DNA of 64,000 nt, taken from assembly GCA_903930535.1 (NCBI GenBank), contig CAIYYX010000207.1, positions 1 through 64,000 of the forward strand, written 5' to 3'. Each line of letters opens with the position of its first letter. The first letter of the stretch is position 1. Below, in pieces: positions 26,415 to 35,318 of this stretch. The DNA is from an uncultured Sterolibacterium sp. (GTDB taxonomy: Bacteria > Pseudomonadota > Gammaproteobacteria > Burkholderiales > Rhodocyclaceae). A program made the translations under genes and the position numbers. The notes under the pieces are model-generated. The model was not told the DNA's origin. It saw nothing but the letters and a program-made list of their open reading frames with translations, and did no database searches.

Positions 26415-28082
26415 TTACATCGCCGGAAGCGACTTGAAACCGGACTGCGGGATGGCGTCATTCTCCTCGAAAATGGCAAAGGCGCCCTTTCCTGCCCGTT
26501 TGGCCTGATACATCGCGATATCTGCCTGCGAAAGCAAATTTGCAGTGGCGACGCTCGGTCCCTTGTGCAACGCGATGCCGATGGAGGCACCCAGCTTGAG
26601 CGTCTGGCCCTCGACCGCAAAGGGTTTGGCTACTTCGGCAAGGCATTGCTCGGCGACGAAACTGGCGGTAGCGCGCGCGTCGTCGAGATCGGCGAGAAGA
26701 ATGACGAATTCATCACCGCCCAGACGCGCCACGGTATCGGTGCGCCGGCGTCCGTCGTTCAAACGCTCGGCGACCTGGCACAGCACTGCATCGCCGGTGA
26801 TGTGGCCATGCTGGTCATTGATCGGCTTGAATCCGTCGAGATCGCAAAACAACAGGGCGACTTGCGAGTGATCACGTTCAGCGCGGGCCAAAGCCTGCTG
26901 CAAGCGGTCCTCCAGCAAGGCGCGGTTGGGCAGACGGGTCAGGGGATCGTGATGCGCCATGAACTCCAGTCGCGCCTCGCTGGCCTTGAGTTCTGCCTCC
27001 TTCTGCTGCAACCTGGTCACGAGATAATTGAATCCCTTCACCAGATTGCCCACTTCGTCCTCGCGGATGACGGGTAGCGGGGCCAGGTCTTTCTTGCCGT
27101 CAGCCATGTCGCGCATCAGCCGTGCCGCCTCGGTGAGCGGGCGCAACATGCGTGGCAACAGCAGCAACAGCACGGCGAGCAAGACCGCCATCATGACCAG
27201 AGCGCTCTTCAACGCGAAGCTGCGCAGGACAACGATCGGGCGAAACGCCTCTGCCGTCGGCATGCGCGCGACCACGAACCAACCGGTGCTGGGCACCGAG
27301 GCCATGGCCGAGATCTCTTCCACCCCGGAGGCATTGACGGTGATCCCGGTGCCGCGAAAGCCGGCCATGGCGCGGTCGTGCAGTGCATTGACGCCGGCAG
27401 GGGGGGTTGGCTTCAGCACCATTGCGGGGTCGCTGGCAGCGACAAACAGATGGTCGGAAGGGGAAATCAGCAGGAGGCCCCCGCTTGCCCCCAGCCGGGT
27501 GTTCTCCAGGAGATTGAGAAAGCCCGGTGCGTTGAGCAGGGCCACGCCGGCAAGCACAGCGACGACATGCCCGCCACCATCACGTAACGCCGTTGCCATG
27601 ACCATCAATGGGTCGCCGCTGGCGCGTCCGCGCTCAGGTTTTCCCCGCACTGGTTTGCTGCTGCGCAGGGCATCACGGAACCAGTCCGAACTGGCGAAGT
27701 CGAGATGGTTTCGCCCCGGAACGGCCGGATATTCAGCAACCAGACCCTTCCCATCCGGCCGGACGACCAGCAATCCGCTGTTAAACAGCGGATTGAGTCG
27801 CTGCCGGTCTTTGATCCACGCCTGCAATTTCTCCGGCTGTGTGACCAGAGAGGGCGGCAGGTCGGCGGCAAGATCGTCAATCAAAGCCAGACGTGCGGCA
27901 ATGCTGTGGTCTATGTTCCGTGCGACATAGGTGGCGATGGAAAGCTGTTGTGCCGTGACCAGTTCGCTGATCTGCTCCTTGAAGATGGGCAGGGAAATGA
28001 ACAGGCGCAGGCCGATGCCCGCCACGACCAGAGTCACGCCGAGGGCGATTAAGCGGAATTTGATGCTTTGCAGATTCATCAT
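26415..28082 (-). CDS. dCache-HAMP-GGDEF diguanylate cyclase
   Basis: The 555-residue protein has membrane helices at about 10-30 and 289-310 around a periplasmic sensor of double-Cache type (RQRLNPLFNSGLLVVRPDGK, DWFRDALRSSKPVRG, then the second lobe GGLLLISPSDHLFVAAS). A HAMP linker (about 311-362) and a GGDEF domain with intact RLGGDEF (453-459) follow. It should make cyclic-di-GMP in response to an external small molecule. The domain opens with HHDPLTRLPNRALLEDRL. The frame is open upstream to 28136; I use ATG 28080-28082. The ligand is unknown. Confidence 0.92.
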   Translation of the reverse strand: MMNLQSIKFRLIALGVTLVVAGIGLRLFISLPIFKEQISELVTAQQLSIATYVARNIDHSIAARLALIDDLAADLPPSLVTQPEKLQAWIKDRQRLNPLFNSGLLVVRPDGKGLVAEYPAVPGRNHLDFASSDWFRDALRSSKPVRGKPERGRASGDPLMVMATALRDGGGHVVAVLAGVALLNAPGFLNLLENTRLGASGGLLLISPSDHLFVAASDPAMVLKPTPPAGVNALHDRAMAGFRGTGITVNASGVEEISAMASVPSTGWFVVARMPTAEAFRPIVVLRSFALKSALVMMAVLLAVLLLLLPRMLRPLTEAARLMRDMADGKKDLAPLPVIREDEVGNLVKGFNYLVTRLQQKEAELKASEARLEFMAHHDPLTRLPNRALLEDRLQQALARAERDHSQVALLFCDLDGFKPINDQHGHITGDAVLCQVAERLNDGRRRTDTVARLGGDEFVILLADLDDARATASFVAEQCLAEVAKPFAVEGQTLKLGASIGIALHKGPSVATANLLSQADIAMYQAKRAGKGAFAIFEENDAIPQSGFKSLPAM

Positions 28083-28243
28083 GGCGAAATGATACCCGAG
28101 ACCATGCCAGGGTTGGCAAGCGCCATGAGGCGGCATCGCTGCGGCGGAGTTCGGGAGGGTAGAATGAACCCCTCCGGGTCTTCAGGAAAAGAGTATGCCG
28201 TATCGCCTCACCATCGTTCCGCTCTTCCCGGCGCGCTAGCCTC

Positions 28244-29023
28244 GTGCGCTTCGCTTCCCTGGGCAGCGGCAGTCGCGGCAATGCGCTGGTGGTCGAGGCG
28301 GATGCGGATGGGAGCAAGACCCGCGTCCTGCTCGACTGCGGCTTCGGTCCGCGCGAACTGGCGTTGCGTCTGGCACGCCTTGGTCTTGCTCCGGAAGACC
28401 TGGATGCTGTCCTGGTGACGCATGAACACAGCGACCACAGCGCCGGCGTGATGAAATGCGCCCGCCGTCATCACTTGCAGGTATTCCTCAGTCACGGCAC
28501 GCTGGCCAGTCTGCCCAATGACCGCGGTGAGCCGCCACAACTTAATGTCATCGACAGCCACAAAATCTTCGCCATCGGCGCGTTGGAGATCCGACCCTAT
28601 CCTGTGCCGCACGATGCCCGCGAGCCGGTGCAGTTCGTGTTTTCCGATGGCCGCCACGATCTCGGCGTTCTGACCGATACCGGCGGCGCTACCCCGCATA
28701 TCGTCGCCATGCTCGATGGCTGCGATGCGCTGGTGCTCGAATGCAATCATGACAGCGCGATGCTCGCCAAGGGCAGCTATCCCTATCACCTCAAACAGAG
28801 GATCGCCGGGCGCTTCGGTCATCTCGACAACCAGGCGGCGGCGGGACTCCTGGCTGCGCTTGATCGCTCGAAACTGCAGCATGTCGTCGCTGCCCATCTT
28901 TCCGAGCAGAACAACACGCCGCAACTGGCGCGCTGTGCACTGGCAGGGGTGCTCGGCTGCGACATGGAATGGGTGGGTATCGCCAGCCAGGACGAGGGTT
29001 TCGTCTGGCGCGAATTGATTTGA
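28244..29023 (+). CDS. MBL-fold metallohydrolase (YycJ/WalJ-like)
   Basis: The 259-residue protein starts at GTG (VRFASLGSGSRGNALVVE) and has the metallo-beta-lactamase metal motif THEHSDHSAG plus LTDTGGATPH, LECNHD and AAHLSEQNN. This is the subgroup encoded next to bamC in many betaproteobacteria. Relatives are predicted DNA/RNA-processing nucleases or phosphodiesterases. GTG is chosen because the conserved FASLGSGSxGN motif follows at once. A terminator hairpin follows. Confidence 0.9.
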   Translation: MRFASLGSGSRGNALVVEADADGSKTRVLLDCGFGPRELALRLARLGLAPEDLDAVLVTHEHSDHSAGVMKCARRHHLQVFLSHGTLASLPNDRGEPPQLNVIDSHKIFAIGALEIRPYPVPHDAREPVQFVFSDGRHDLGVLTDTGGATPHIVAMLDGCDALVLECNHDSAMLAKGSYPYHLKQRIAGRFGHLDNQAAAGLLAALDRSKLQHVVAAHLSEQNNTPQLARCALAGVLGCDMEWVGIASQDEGFVWRELI

Positions 29024-29040
29024 CGTAAAAAGCGGACGAA

Positions 29041-29067
29041 AAAAAGCCAGCCCGGAGGCTGGCTTTT
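29041..29067. terminator. Two-way terminator hairpin
   Basis: Stem AAAAGCCAGCC / GGCTGGCTTTT with loop CGGA lies between the convergent metallohydrolase and lipoprotein genes, with A and T tracts that suit both strands. Confidence 0.9.
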
Positions 29068-29083
29068 CGAAGGCAGAAACCGA

Positions 29084-29338
29084 TTACTTCTTCGGCTCTT
29101 CTTTCTTCGGCTCCGCAGCCGGGGCGGCGGGTGCAGCGGGAGCAGCCGGAGCGGCAGCGCCAGGAGCAGCCGGAGCGGCAGCGCCAGGAGCGCCAGCAGC
29201 GGGGGCTTCGGCGGGCTTGGGGGCCTCGGCCGGAGCGGCAGCGGGGGCGGGAGCAGGAGCGGGCTTCGGTTCTTCTTTCTTGCCGCAGGCAGATACGGCC
29301 AGGGCAATCAGGGCAGCAACGAGGAGAGACTGTTTCAT
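29084..29338 (-). CDS. Small Ala/Pro-rich lipoprotein
   Basis: The 84-residue protein has a lipoprotein signal MKQSLLVAALIALAVSACGKK (lipobox AVSAC). A tail made almost only of Ala, Pro, Glu and Lys ([18 protein letters not shown]...) ends in EPKKEEPKK. The tail is encoded by near-identical repeats (for example around 29130-29180), so its length probably varies between strains. The composition suits an extended periplasmic tether. No catalytic domain is present and the function is unknown. Confidence 0.8.
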   Translation of the reverse strand: MKQSLLVAALIALAVSACGKKEEPKPAPAPAPAAAPAEAPKPAEAPAAGAPGAAAPAAPGAAAPAAPAAPAAPAAEPKKEEPKK

Positions 29339-29418
29339 TTTTTATTCCCTTTATCGATAAGGTGTCAGGCGAAAGCAAAAAATTCAGGCAGACCGGATGT
29401 GACTCCGACCAGCTTTGA

Positions 29419-29447
29419 ATTATAACACTCCTATTTATTAAGAATCC
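29419..29447 (-). promoter_or_regulatory. Candidate promoter for the Ala/Pro-rich lipoprotein
   Basis: Read on the minus strand, TATAAT lies at 29424-29419, about 80 bases before the lipoprotein ATG. The -35 position (about 29447-29442) reads GGATTC, a poor match, so the call rests mainly on the -10. Confidence 0.35.
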
Positions 29448-29514
29448 AGCCCCCATAAGGATGGGCAAAATACCCATTCTGGCGACAGGCACCCATGCAG
29501 ACAGCAAGCCCCCT

Positions 29515-30294
29515 TCACGGGCGGTAGCCGGGGATGGCGGAAAAGTCCGGGGCGCGCTTTTCGAGAAAGGCTGTGCAGATTTCCTTGGACACGGGCCCGG
29601 CTACCAGTTCGCTGAAATGCCGGGCCTCCTCAGTCAGGGTATCCTTCACCGCGGCGGCAGTGGCGCGTTTCAGCAAGGACTTGGTGATGGCCAGCGACGC
29701 AGGCGGCAGCGTCGCCAACTTGGCCGCACGCTCCTCTGCTGCCTTGAGCAACTCCCCGGGCGCATGGACCTCATTGACGAAGCCGATCTCGCGAGCCCGT
29801 GCGGCGCCGAATGGCTCGGCGAAAAACAGCAGTTCTGCGGCGCGGTGATGGCCTGCGAGCCGCGGCAGCAACAGGCTGGAGGCCGCCTCCGGACACAGGC
29901 CGAGTTTTGTGAAGGGGAGCTGAAAGCGGGCATTTTCAGCTGCATAGACCAGATCGCAGTGAAGCAGCATGGTCGTTCCTATGCCGATGGCGTCACCGCC
30001 GACGGCAGCGACCACCGGCTTCTCAAACACGCAGAGAACCTGCAGAAAGCGAACGGCCTCGCTGGCGTCTTCGGCCCTGCGTGCGAGGAAGTCCTTGAGG
30101 TCGTTGCCGGCGGTGAAGAGGTCTGCCTGGCCGCAGATCAGGACGACGCGGACGGCATCATCAGGGCCGGCTTGCCTCAAGGCATCGGCCATGGCTATGT
30201 ACATGGCCTGGGTCAGGGCGTTCTTCTTGGCGCGGCGATGGATCTCTATCTTCAGCACGCCGTTTTCAATGGTGGTCAGGATATGTTCATTCAT
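29515..30294 (-). CDS. Enoyl-CoA hydratase/isomerase family protein
   Basis: The 259-residue crotonase-fold protein has the CoA-binding turn HRRAKKNALTQAMYIAMADA, the oxyanion-hole segment AAVGGDAIGIGTTMLLHCDL and FQLPFTKLGLCPEAASSLLL, where a single Glu sits at the catalytic position. The pattern PEAASS is typical of delta3-delta2-enoyl-CoA isomerase or isomerase-like members rather than classic hydratases. It stands alone, divergent from the EamA transporter; the substrate is unknown. Confidence 0.88.
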   Translation of the reverse strand: MNEHILTTIENGVLKIEIHRRAKKNALTQAMYIAMADALRQAGPDDAVRVVLICGQADLFTAGNDLKDFLARRAEDASEAVRFLQVLCVFEKPVVAAVGGDAIGIGTTMLLHCDLVYAAENARFQLPFTKLGLCPEAASSLLLPRLAGHHRAAELLFFAEPFGAARAREIGFVNEVHAPGELLKAAEERAAKLATLPPASLAITKSLLKRATAAAVKDTLTEEARHFSELVAGPVSKEICTAFLEKRAPDFSAIPGYRP

Positions 30295-30469
30295 TGTCTT
30301 CGCCGTTCCGTCGAAAGTCTTTGTTTATCATGGGGAAATGTGTTTTCATAAAGCGAAGATACGGCAAATGAGGCGCGGCGACAAGCGCAGTCAGCCAAAG
30401 CCTCAAGGCATCTCATCAGCCATGACAACTCCACTTACGCTAAGCTCTGCCTCCAACATTGGGAAGCCC

Positions 30470-31408
30470 ATGACGAAACTACACCTAGGCCTGCTGGCCT
30501 TGACCGCCTCCATCCTCTCCTGGGGCGGCATGTTCCAAGTCGTCAAGATTGTCTTGGCAACGTTGGACCCTTTCTATTTGACATCCCTCAGATACGGCAC
30601 TGCCGGGGTCATCCTGCTGGTGATCCTGATGCTTGTCGAAGGCCGCGGCGTTTTTGCCGAATTGCGCCGCGACCCGCGCCGCATCTGGCTATTCTTCTAC
30701 GGCACCATGGGATTTGCCGGCTTCAGTCTGTGTACCTTCGGCGGACTGCAATTCACCAGTCCGCAACAGGCGGCGGTGATTTCCAACATGCAGCCGCTGA
30801 TGACCGCGCTGGTGCTATGGTTGATACGCGGCATGCGCCCGGCACGGACCACCCTGGTCTGCATTGTGGTTGCCTTCGCGGGCTGCATCATCGTCGCCGG
30901 CAAGGGTGATCTCGGCAATCTGGCTGAAGGCTCGGTCGGCGGCGATTTTCTGGTCTTGTCCGGAGGATTCTGCTGGGTGGTCTATACGCTGGGCGCGGCG
31001 CGCTTTTCCGACTGGTCGTCGCTGCGCTATACGGCGCTGTCCTGCGGCCTGGGCACGCTCTCCATTTTCTTCATCACCGGCCTCGCCACCTGGCAAGGTT
31101 TCGCCCATGTCCCCAGTGCAGCCCAACTTTCCGCAGTCTTCTGGCACATGCTGTTCATCATCCTGATGACCTCGGTGGTGGCCGTGCTGCTTTGGAATGT
31201 CGGCGTCAAGGCCGTCGGCGCCTTGAACGCCACGCTGTTCGCCACTCTGGTCCCCCTGGTCGTGTTCGCGATCGGGATTTACCAGGGGCAGGTCACTGCC
31301 GCGGCGGAGTATGTCGGCGCCGCCATGGTGGTGGGCGCGCTGATTGCCAACAACCTGATGGCGCGGCACGCATTGAAAACAAGCCTGGCGAAGCTACCAG
31401 CCGTCTGA
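30470..31408 (+). CDS. EamA/RhaT (DMT) family permease
   Basis: The protein of about 312 residues has ten predicted membrane helices in two EamA repeats (first ILSWGGMFQVVKIVL..., second GGDFLVLSGGFCWVVYTLGA...). DMT permeases export or import amino acids, sugars or other metabolites. I start at ATG 30470, preceded by GGGAAG and directly followed by helix 1; an in-frame ATG at 30422 would add 16 residues. The substrate is not recognisable. Confidence 0.85.
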   Translation: MTKLHLGLLALTASILSWGGMFQVVKIVLATLDPFYLTSLRYGTAGVILLVILMLVEGRGVFAELRRDPRRIWLFFYGTMGFAGFSLCTFGGLQFTSPQQAAVISNMQPLMTALVLWLIRGMRPARTTLVCIVVAFAGCIIVAGKGDLGNLAEGSVGGDFLVLSGGFCWVVYTLGAARFSDWSSLRYTALSCGLGTLSIFFITGLATWQGFAHVPSAAQLSAVFWHMLFIILMTSVVAVLLWNVGVKAVGALNATLFATLVPLVVFAIGIYQGQVTAAAEYVGAAMVVGALIANNLMARHALKTSLAKLPAV

Positions 31409-31418
31409 TACTTCCGAA

Positions 31419-31443
31419 TATAATTCCGCAACTTTCAAGGAGG
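31419..31443 (+). promoter_or_regulatory. TATAAT box and strong ribosome site before the GST gene
   Basis: TATAAT at 31419-31424 and AAGGAGG at 31437-31443 precede the ATG at 31449. The -35 is not clear, and the spacing from TATAAT to the start would leave a very short leader. Confidence 0.4.
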
Positions 31444-31448
31444 ACTCA

Positions 31449-32060
31449 ATGAAACTCTATTACAAGCCCGGCGCCTGCTCCCTCACACCCCACATTGTCC
31501 TGTGCGAAGCAGGACTCACCGTCGACTTGGAAAAAGTCGATCTCGCCACCAAGAAAACCGAGGCCGGCTCCGACTATCTCGCGCTTAATCCGAAAGGCTA
31601 CGTTCCGTCCTTGCTGCTCGATGACGGGCAGATGCTCACGGAAGTCTCTGCCATCGTCCAGTATCTCGCCGATCGCGTTCCCGAGAAGCGGCTGATACCG
31701 GCTGCGGGGACGATGGAGCGTTACCGCGTGCAGGAGTGGCTCTCCTATATTTCCAGCGAACTGCACAAGGCCTTCAATCCCCTTTTCAATCCGAAGGCGC
31801 CCGAGGACTGGAAAGTTCTCGTCAAGGAAATGCTTGCCCCCCGCATCGATTTCATCGCCAGACATCTCGAAGGAAAAGACTACCTGATGGGAGCGAACTT
31901 CACGGTTGCCGATGCGTATCTCTTCAACGTGCTCAACTGGGCGCGCCTGGTCAAGGTCGATCTCTCGCCCTGGCCGGTGATCAAGGCCTTTTCCGAGCGT
32001 GTCGCGGCGCGCCCGGGCGTGAGAAAGGCGATGCTCGAAGAAGGGTTGATCAAGACCTGA
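31449..32060 (+). CDS. Beta-class glutathione S-transferase
   Basis: The 203-residue protein begins MKLYYKPGACSLTPHIVLCE, with Cys10 in the PGACSL motif typical of bacterial beta-class GSTs. It has the cis-Pro region NPKGYVPSLLLDDGQMLTEV with the Glu-Ser-equivalent EV, and a C-terminal all-helical domain (YLMGANFTVADAYLFNVLNW). It should conjugate or reduce with glutathione in the cytoplasm, for detoxification or redox repair. An AAGGAGG ribosome site precedes the start. No operon partner is evident. Confidence 0.92.
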   Translation: MKLYYKPGACSLTPHIVLCEAGLTVDLEKVDLATKKTEAGSDYLALNPKGYVPSLLLDDGQMLTEVSAIVQYLADRVPEKRLIPAAGTMERYRVQEWLSYISSELHKAFNPLFNPKAPEDWKVLVKEMLAPRIDFIARHLEGKDYLMGANFTVADAYLFNVLNWARLVKVDLSPWPVIKAFSERVAARPGVRKAMLEEGLIKT

Positions 32061-32116
32061 AATTCGCTCGCCCTTAAGGGTTTGGCGCACTCATTCACGC
32101 AGCGATTGGAGGCAGC

Positions 32117-33145
32117 ATGAAGCAAATCAAGGTGGGCATCATAGGCACCGGCTGGTGCGGTGGCATACGCGCCGAAACCTGCGCAACGAGCCCTTTCGTG
32201 GCTGAGCTGCACGTAGCCGAGACAAACGAAGCCAGACTCGCCGAAATCGTCGCCAAGAACCATCCGATGACGGCGACCACCGATTACAAGCAACTGCTCG
32301 CCAACAAGGATATCGATGCGATCATCATCTCCGCCACGCCGGAGACCAAGCATTATCCGATGGCCAAGGAAAGCCTTCTGGCGGGCAAGCATGTCTTCCT
32401 GGAGAAGCCCATCGCGGTTGAGCTGGCAGAGGCCGACGAACTGATTTCGCTTGCCAGGTCAAAAAAACTGTCTTTCACCATCGGTTACTCGCAGCGCTTC
32501 AATCCGAAGTTCGCCTATGTGAAACGGTCCATCGATGACGGCACCATTGGTGAGCCGATCAGCGCCCTGGTCAGCCGCCATATCACGCGCGGTCTGGGCA
32601 GCAAGATCACCGGGCGCGGCAAGCTTTCCCCCGCTGCGATGGAAGCGACCCATGACATCGACTTCGTGCTCTGGTGTTTCGCCCCGAGAAAGCCGATCCG
32701 TGTCTATGCCCAGGAAGTGCGCAAGATCATGCAAAAGACCGTCGATGCCCCGGACTGCGTCTGGATCATCGTGACCATGGACGACGGTTCGGTTTTCACC
32801 ATAGGCGCGGGTTGGGTGCAGCCGCCGGCTTATCCCAACTTCTCCTCGACCTGGATAGAGATGGTCGGCACGGAGGGCTCCATTCTCGTCGATGACACCC
32901 ACCGCGATGTCGTCCTGTCCACCATGCAGAAGGGAATTGTATTCCCGCTGTCTACCATGCCCGGCGAGAAAGTCGCTCATGTCTATGCCGGTCCGATGGA
33001 GGCGGAAACCATGCACTTCCTCGAGTGCATCGCCTTGAACCGCCAGCCCCTGGTCACTGCCGAGCACGCCCGCATCGTGATGCAAATCTATCAGGCGGCC
33101 GACTTGTCGGCACTGGAGAACAGGCCCATAGACATTGTCTGCTGA
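32117..33145 (+). CDS. Gfo/Idh/MocA family oxidoreductase (first of pair)
   Basis: The 342-residue protein has an N-terminal Rossmann fold (VGIIGTGWCGGIRAETCA), the family motif LEKPIAVELAEADEL with the catalytic-site Lys, and a C-terminal beta-sheet domain (AAMEATHDIDFVLWCF). Such NAD(P)-dependent enzymes oxidise or reduce sugars, inositols and related hydroxy-acids, or dehalogenate aromatics. The second paralogue starts 10 bases after the stop, and a Bug-type binding protein follows, so the three probably form an uptake and oxidation unit for one compound, which is unknown. Confidence 0.88.
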   Translation: MKQIKVGIIGTGWCGGIRAETCATSPFVAELHVAETNEARLAEIVAKNHPMTATTDYKQLLANKDIDAIIISATPETKHYPMAKESLLAGKHVFLEKPIAVELAEADELISLARSKKLSFTIGYSQRFNPKFAYVKRSIDDGTIGEPISALVSRHITRGLGSKITGRGKLSPAAMEATHDIDFVLWCFAPRKPIRVYAQEVRKIMQKTVDAPDCVWIIVTMDDGSVFTIGAGWVQPPAYPNFSSTWIEMVGTEGSILVDDTHRDVVLSTMQKGIVFPLSTMPGEKVAHVYAGPMEAETMHFLECIALNRQPLVTAEHARIVMQIYQAADLSALENRPIDIVC

Positions 33146-33155
33146 CAGAGGGATT

Positions 33156-34268
33156 ATGAAAAAAATAGGACGCAATCGCATCGGCCTGGGGATCATAGGC
33201 GCCGGCCGGGTGGGTCTCATCCGCGGCGAAATTGCGGCAAGATTTCCCCAGGTCGACTGGATAGGGATTGCGGAAATCATTCCCGAGCGGGCCGCATTCG
33301 TCGCCGAGAAGGTGGGCGCGGATTTCATCACCGACGATTACCAGAAGCTTCTCGCCCGCCCTGAACTCACCGCCGTGATCATCTCCACCGATGAGCATCT
33401 GCACGTCGCACCCATACTCGCAGCCGTCGAGCGGGGGCTGGCGATGATGATAGAAAAGCCGCTGGCCACAGACCTTGGCGACTCCGCCCGGGTTTTGCGG
33501 GCGATCGAAGCGCGCGGTGTCGATGCGGTGGTCGGCTATACGCAACGGTTCCGCCAGCGCTGGCTGGTGGCAAAGGATAAGGTCAACTCCGGCCAGCTTG
33601 GCCAGGTGACCATGGCGACCTCGCGCGGCTTCATGAACAGACTGGTGGCACTGGATAACTACAAGCGCACGCCGGACCCGAAGAAGATTTCACCCATGGT
33701 CATCTCCGGCACGCATGCGCTGGACGTGGTGATGTGGATCATGGAGGGGAGAACGCCAGTCGAGGTCTATGCCCGTTCTGTGGACCGCGCCTTGGGGCCG
33801 CAATGCGGCGGCACCGACGGTACGGCCGGTTTGATCACCATGGACGACGACAGCATCTACCATCTGTCCATTTCCTGGGCGCTGCCGATCTCCTGGCCGG
33901 GTGCGGTCTATTCCCTGGAAGTGGGCATCGTCGGCACCGAGGGCGTGCTCACCATCGACGACACGCACAGGGACATCGTCCTGGCGGTGGACCATCCGCA
34001 GTCGGAAGGCTATGCGCCGGACAAGAGCCGCCTGGTCGACTTCATCGGCAGCTATCCTCCGGGCCACATGGCGCTGGGCGAATTGCGCGGACCCATGCAC
34101 GAAGAGACGATGTCCTGGCTCATGCGGCTGTCCACGGGATTGCCGACCCAGCATGCCACTGCCGCCGAGGCGCATAACCGTCTGATGCTGACCAAGGCGC
34201 TCGATTATTCGGCGAAGCGGCGGGCTCCCGTCCAGGTACCCGCTTTCGCCAGCGAAGAATTCGAATAG
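33156..34268 (+). CDS. Gfo/Idh/MocA family oxidoreductase (second of pair)
   Basis: The 370-residue protein starts MKKIGRNRIGLGIIGAGRVG after a GAGGG ribosome site. It shares the family plan: Rossmann GxGxxG, IEKPLATDLGDSARVLRAIE, GYTQRFRQRW and SGTHALDVVMWIMEG. It is clearly paralogous to the preceding gene but diverged, suggesting two subunits or successive steps. The Bug-type gene starts 9 bases after the stop. Confidence 0.88.
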   Translation: MKKIGRNRIGLGIIGAGRVGLIRGEIAARFPQVDWIGIAEIIPERAAFVAEKVGADFITDDYQKLLARPELTAVIISTDEHLHVAPILAAVERGLAMMIEKPLATDLGDSARVLRAIEARGVDAVVGYTQRFRQRWLVAKDKVNSGQLGQVTMATSRGFMNRLVALDNYKRTPDPKKISPMVISGTHALDVVMWIMEGRTPVEVYARSVDRALGPQCGGTDGTAGLITMDDDSIYHLSISWALPISWPGAVYSLEVGIVGTEGVLTIDDTHRDIVLAVDHPQSEGYAPDKSRLVDFIGSYPPGHMALGELRGPMHEETMSWLMRLSTGLPTQHATAAEAHNRLMLTKALDYSAKRRAPVQVPAFASEEFE

Positions 34269-34277
34269 GAGAGGAAT

Positions 34278-35258
34278 ATGAGACAACTCTTTATTGCCGC
34301 ACTCCAAGCGACCCTGCTGCTCGCGGCAACGAACGCCTCTGGACAGGAGAACTATCCGCAAAGAGCGATTCGCCTGATCGTGCCCTTTGCCCCGGGCGGT
34401 GCATCGGACTTTACCGCCCGCATCATCGGCCGTGTGCTTTCCGAAGAGTTGAAACAAAGCATCATCATTGACAACAGGGGAGGCGCCGCCGGCAATATCG
34501 GCATGGAGGCGGCCGCCAAGGCAGCACCCGACGGCTACACGATTTTCCTCGGCAACGTCGGCGCCACCGCGATCAACCCCAGCGTCTTCGGGCCTACCCT
34601 GAGAGTCAAGCCCGAGCAGGATTTCATTGCCGTGACCCTGGTGGCCGATGTCCCCGATGTCCTGGTCGTCAATCCGACCGTTCCGGTTGCGACGGTGAAG
34701 GAATTCATCGACTATGCGGCCAAGCGCAAGGGCGAACTCAATTTCGCAACGCCCGGCAGCGGCAGCCAGAACCGCCTGGAGATGGAACACCTGATGAAGG
34801 AAGCCAGGATCAGCATGATGCATGTGCCCTACAAGGGCGGCGCCGGGCCGGCGATGATAGATCTGCTGGGCGGTCAGACCCAGGTCATGTTCACCACCAT
34901 GCCTTCCGCGAAGGGCTTCATCAAGTCCGGGCAAGTGCGGGCATTGGCAGTCACTTCTGCGCAAAGGCAGGCGGACCTGCCCACCATCCCGACCCTGGTA
35001 GAACAGGGTTATCCGAATATGGTGAGTTCTTCCTGGCAGGGCATTTTCGTGCCGCGCGGCACACCTCTCCCCATCGTCAATAAGCTTTTCTCGACCCTCA
35101 AGAAGGTGATGGCGCAAAAGGCGGTCATCGACGGGCTGGCCGGTGGCGGCGTCCTTTCAGCCACCAGCGCTTCCCCGGAAGAGTTCGCAGCCTTCCTCGC
35201 CTCTGAAACTGTGCGCTGGGGCAAGGTGGTGCGCGAAAACAATATCACCGTGGACTAG
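34278..35258 (+). CDS. Bug/TctC-type periplasmic solute-binding protein
   Basis: The 326-residue protein has a signal peptide (about 1-22, ending NASGQ). The Bug family landmarks follow: YPQRAIRLIVPFAPGGASDF, RGGAAGNIGMEAAAKAAPDG, NPSVFGPTLR, VPYKGGAGPAMIDLLGGQ. The family binds carboxylated compounds for tripartite tricarboxylate transporters. No TctA/TctB membrane genes lie nearby, so it either serves a transporter encoded elsewhere or acts as a sensor. It closes the operon with the two Gfo/Idh/MocA genes; a GTAGGTCGG repeat follows. Confidence 0.92.
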   Translation: MRQLFIAALQATLLLAATNASGQENYPQRAIRLIVPFAPGGASDFTARIIGRVLSEELKQSIIIDNRGGAAGNIGMEAAAKAAPDGYTIFLGNVGATAINPSVFGPTLRVKPEQDFIAVTLVADVPDVLVVNPTVPVATVKEFIDYAAKRKGELNFATPGSGSQNRLEMEHLMKEARISMMHVPYKGGAGPAMIDLLGGQTQVMFTTMPSAKGFIKSGQVRALAVTSAQRQADLPTIPTLVEQGYPNMVSSSWQGIFVPRGTPLPIVNKLFSTLKKVMAQKAVIDGLAGGGVLSATSASPEEFAAFLASETVRWGKVVRENNITVD

Positions 35259-35268
35259 CCATTGCTGG

Positions 35269-35294
35269 GTAGGTCGGCCCTCAGGCCGACCTAC
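35269..35294. repeat. Dispersed GTAGGTCGG palindromic repeat (copy B)
   Basis: A near-perfect palindrome: GTAGGTCGGCC, short centre, GGCCGACCTAC. It lies between the convergent Bug-type and aldehyde dehydrogenase genes and can act as a terminator hairpin. Confidence 0.85.
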
Positions 35295-35318
35295 GACTTG
35301 TGCCGGCTATCCCTCCGC

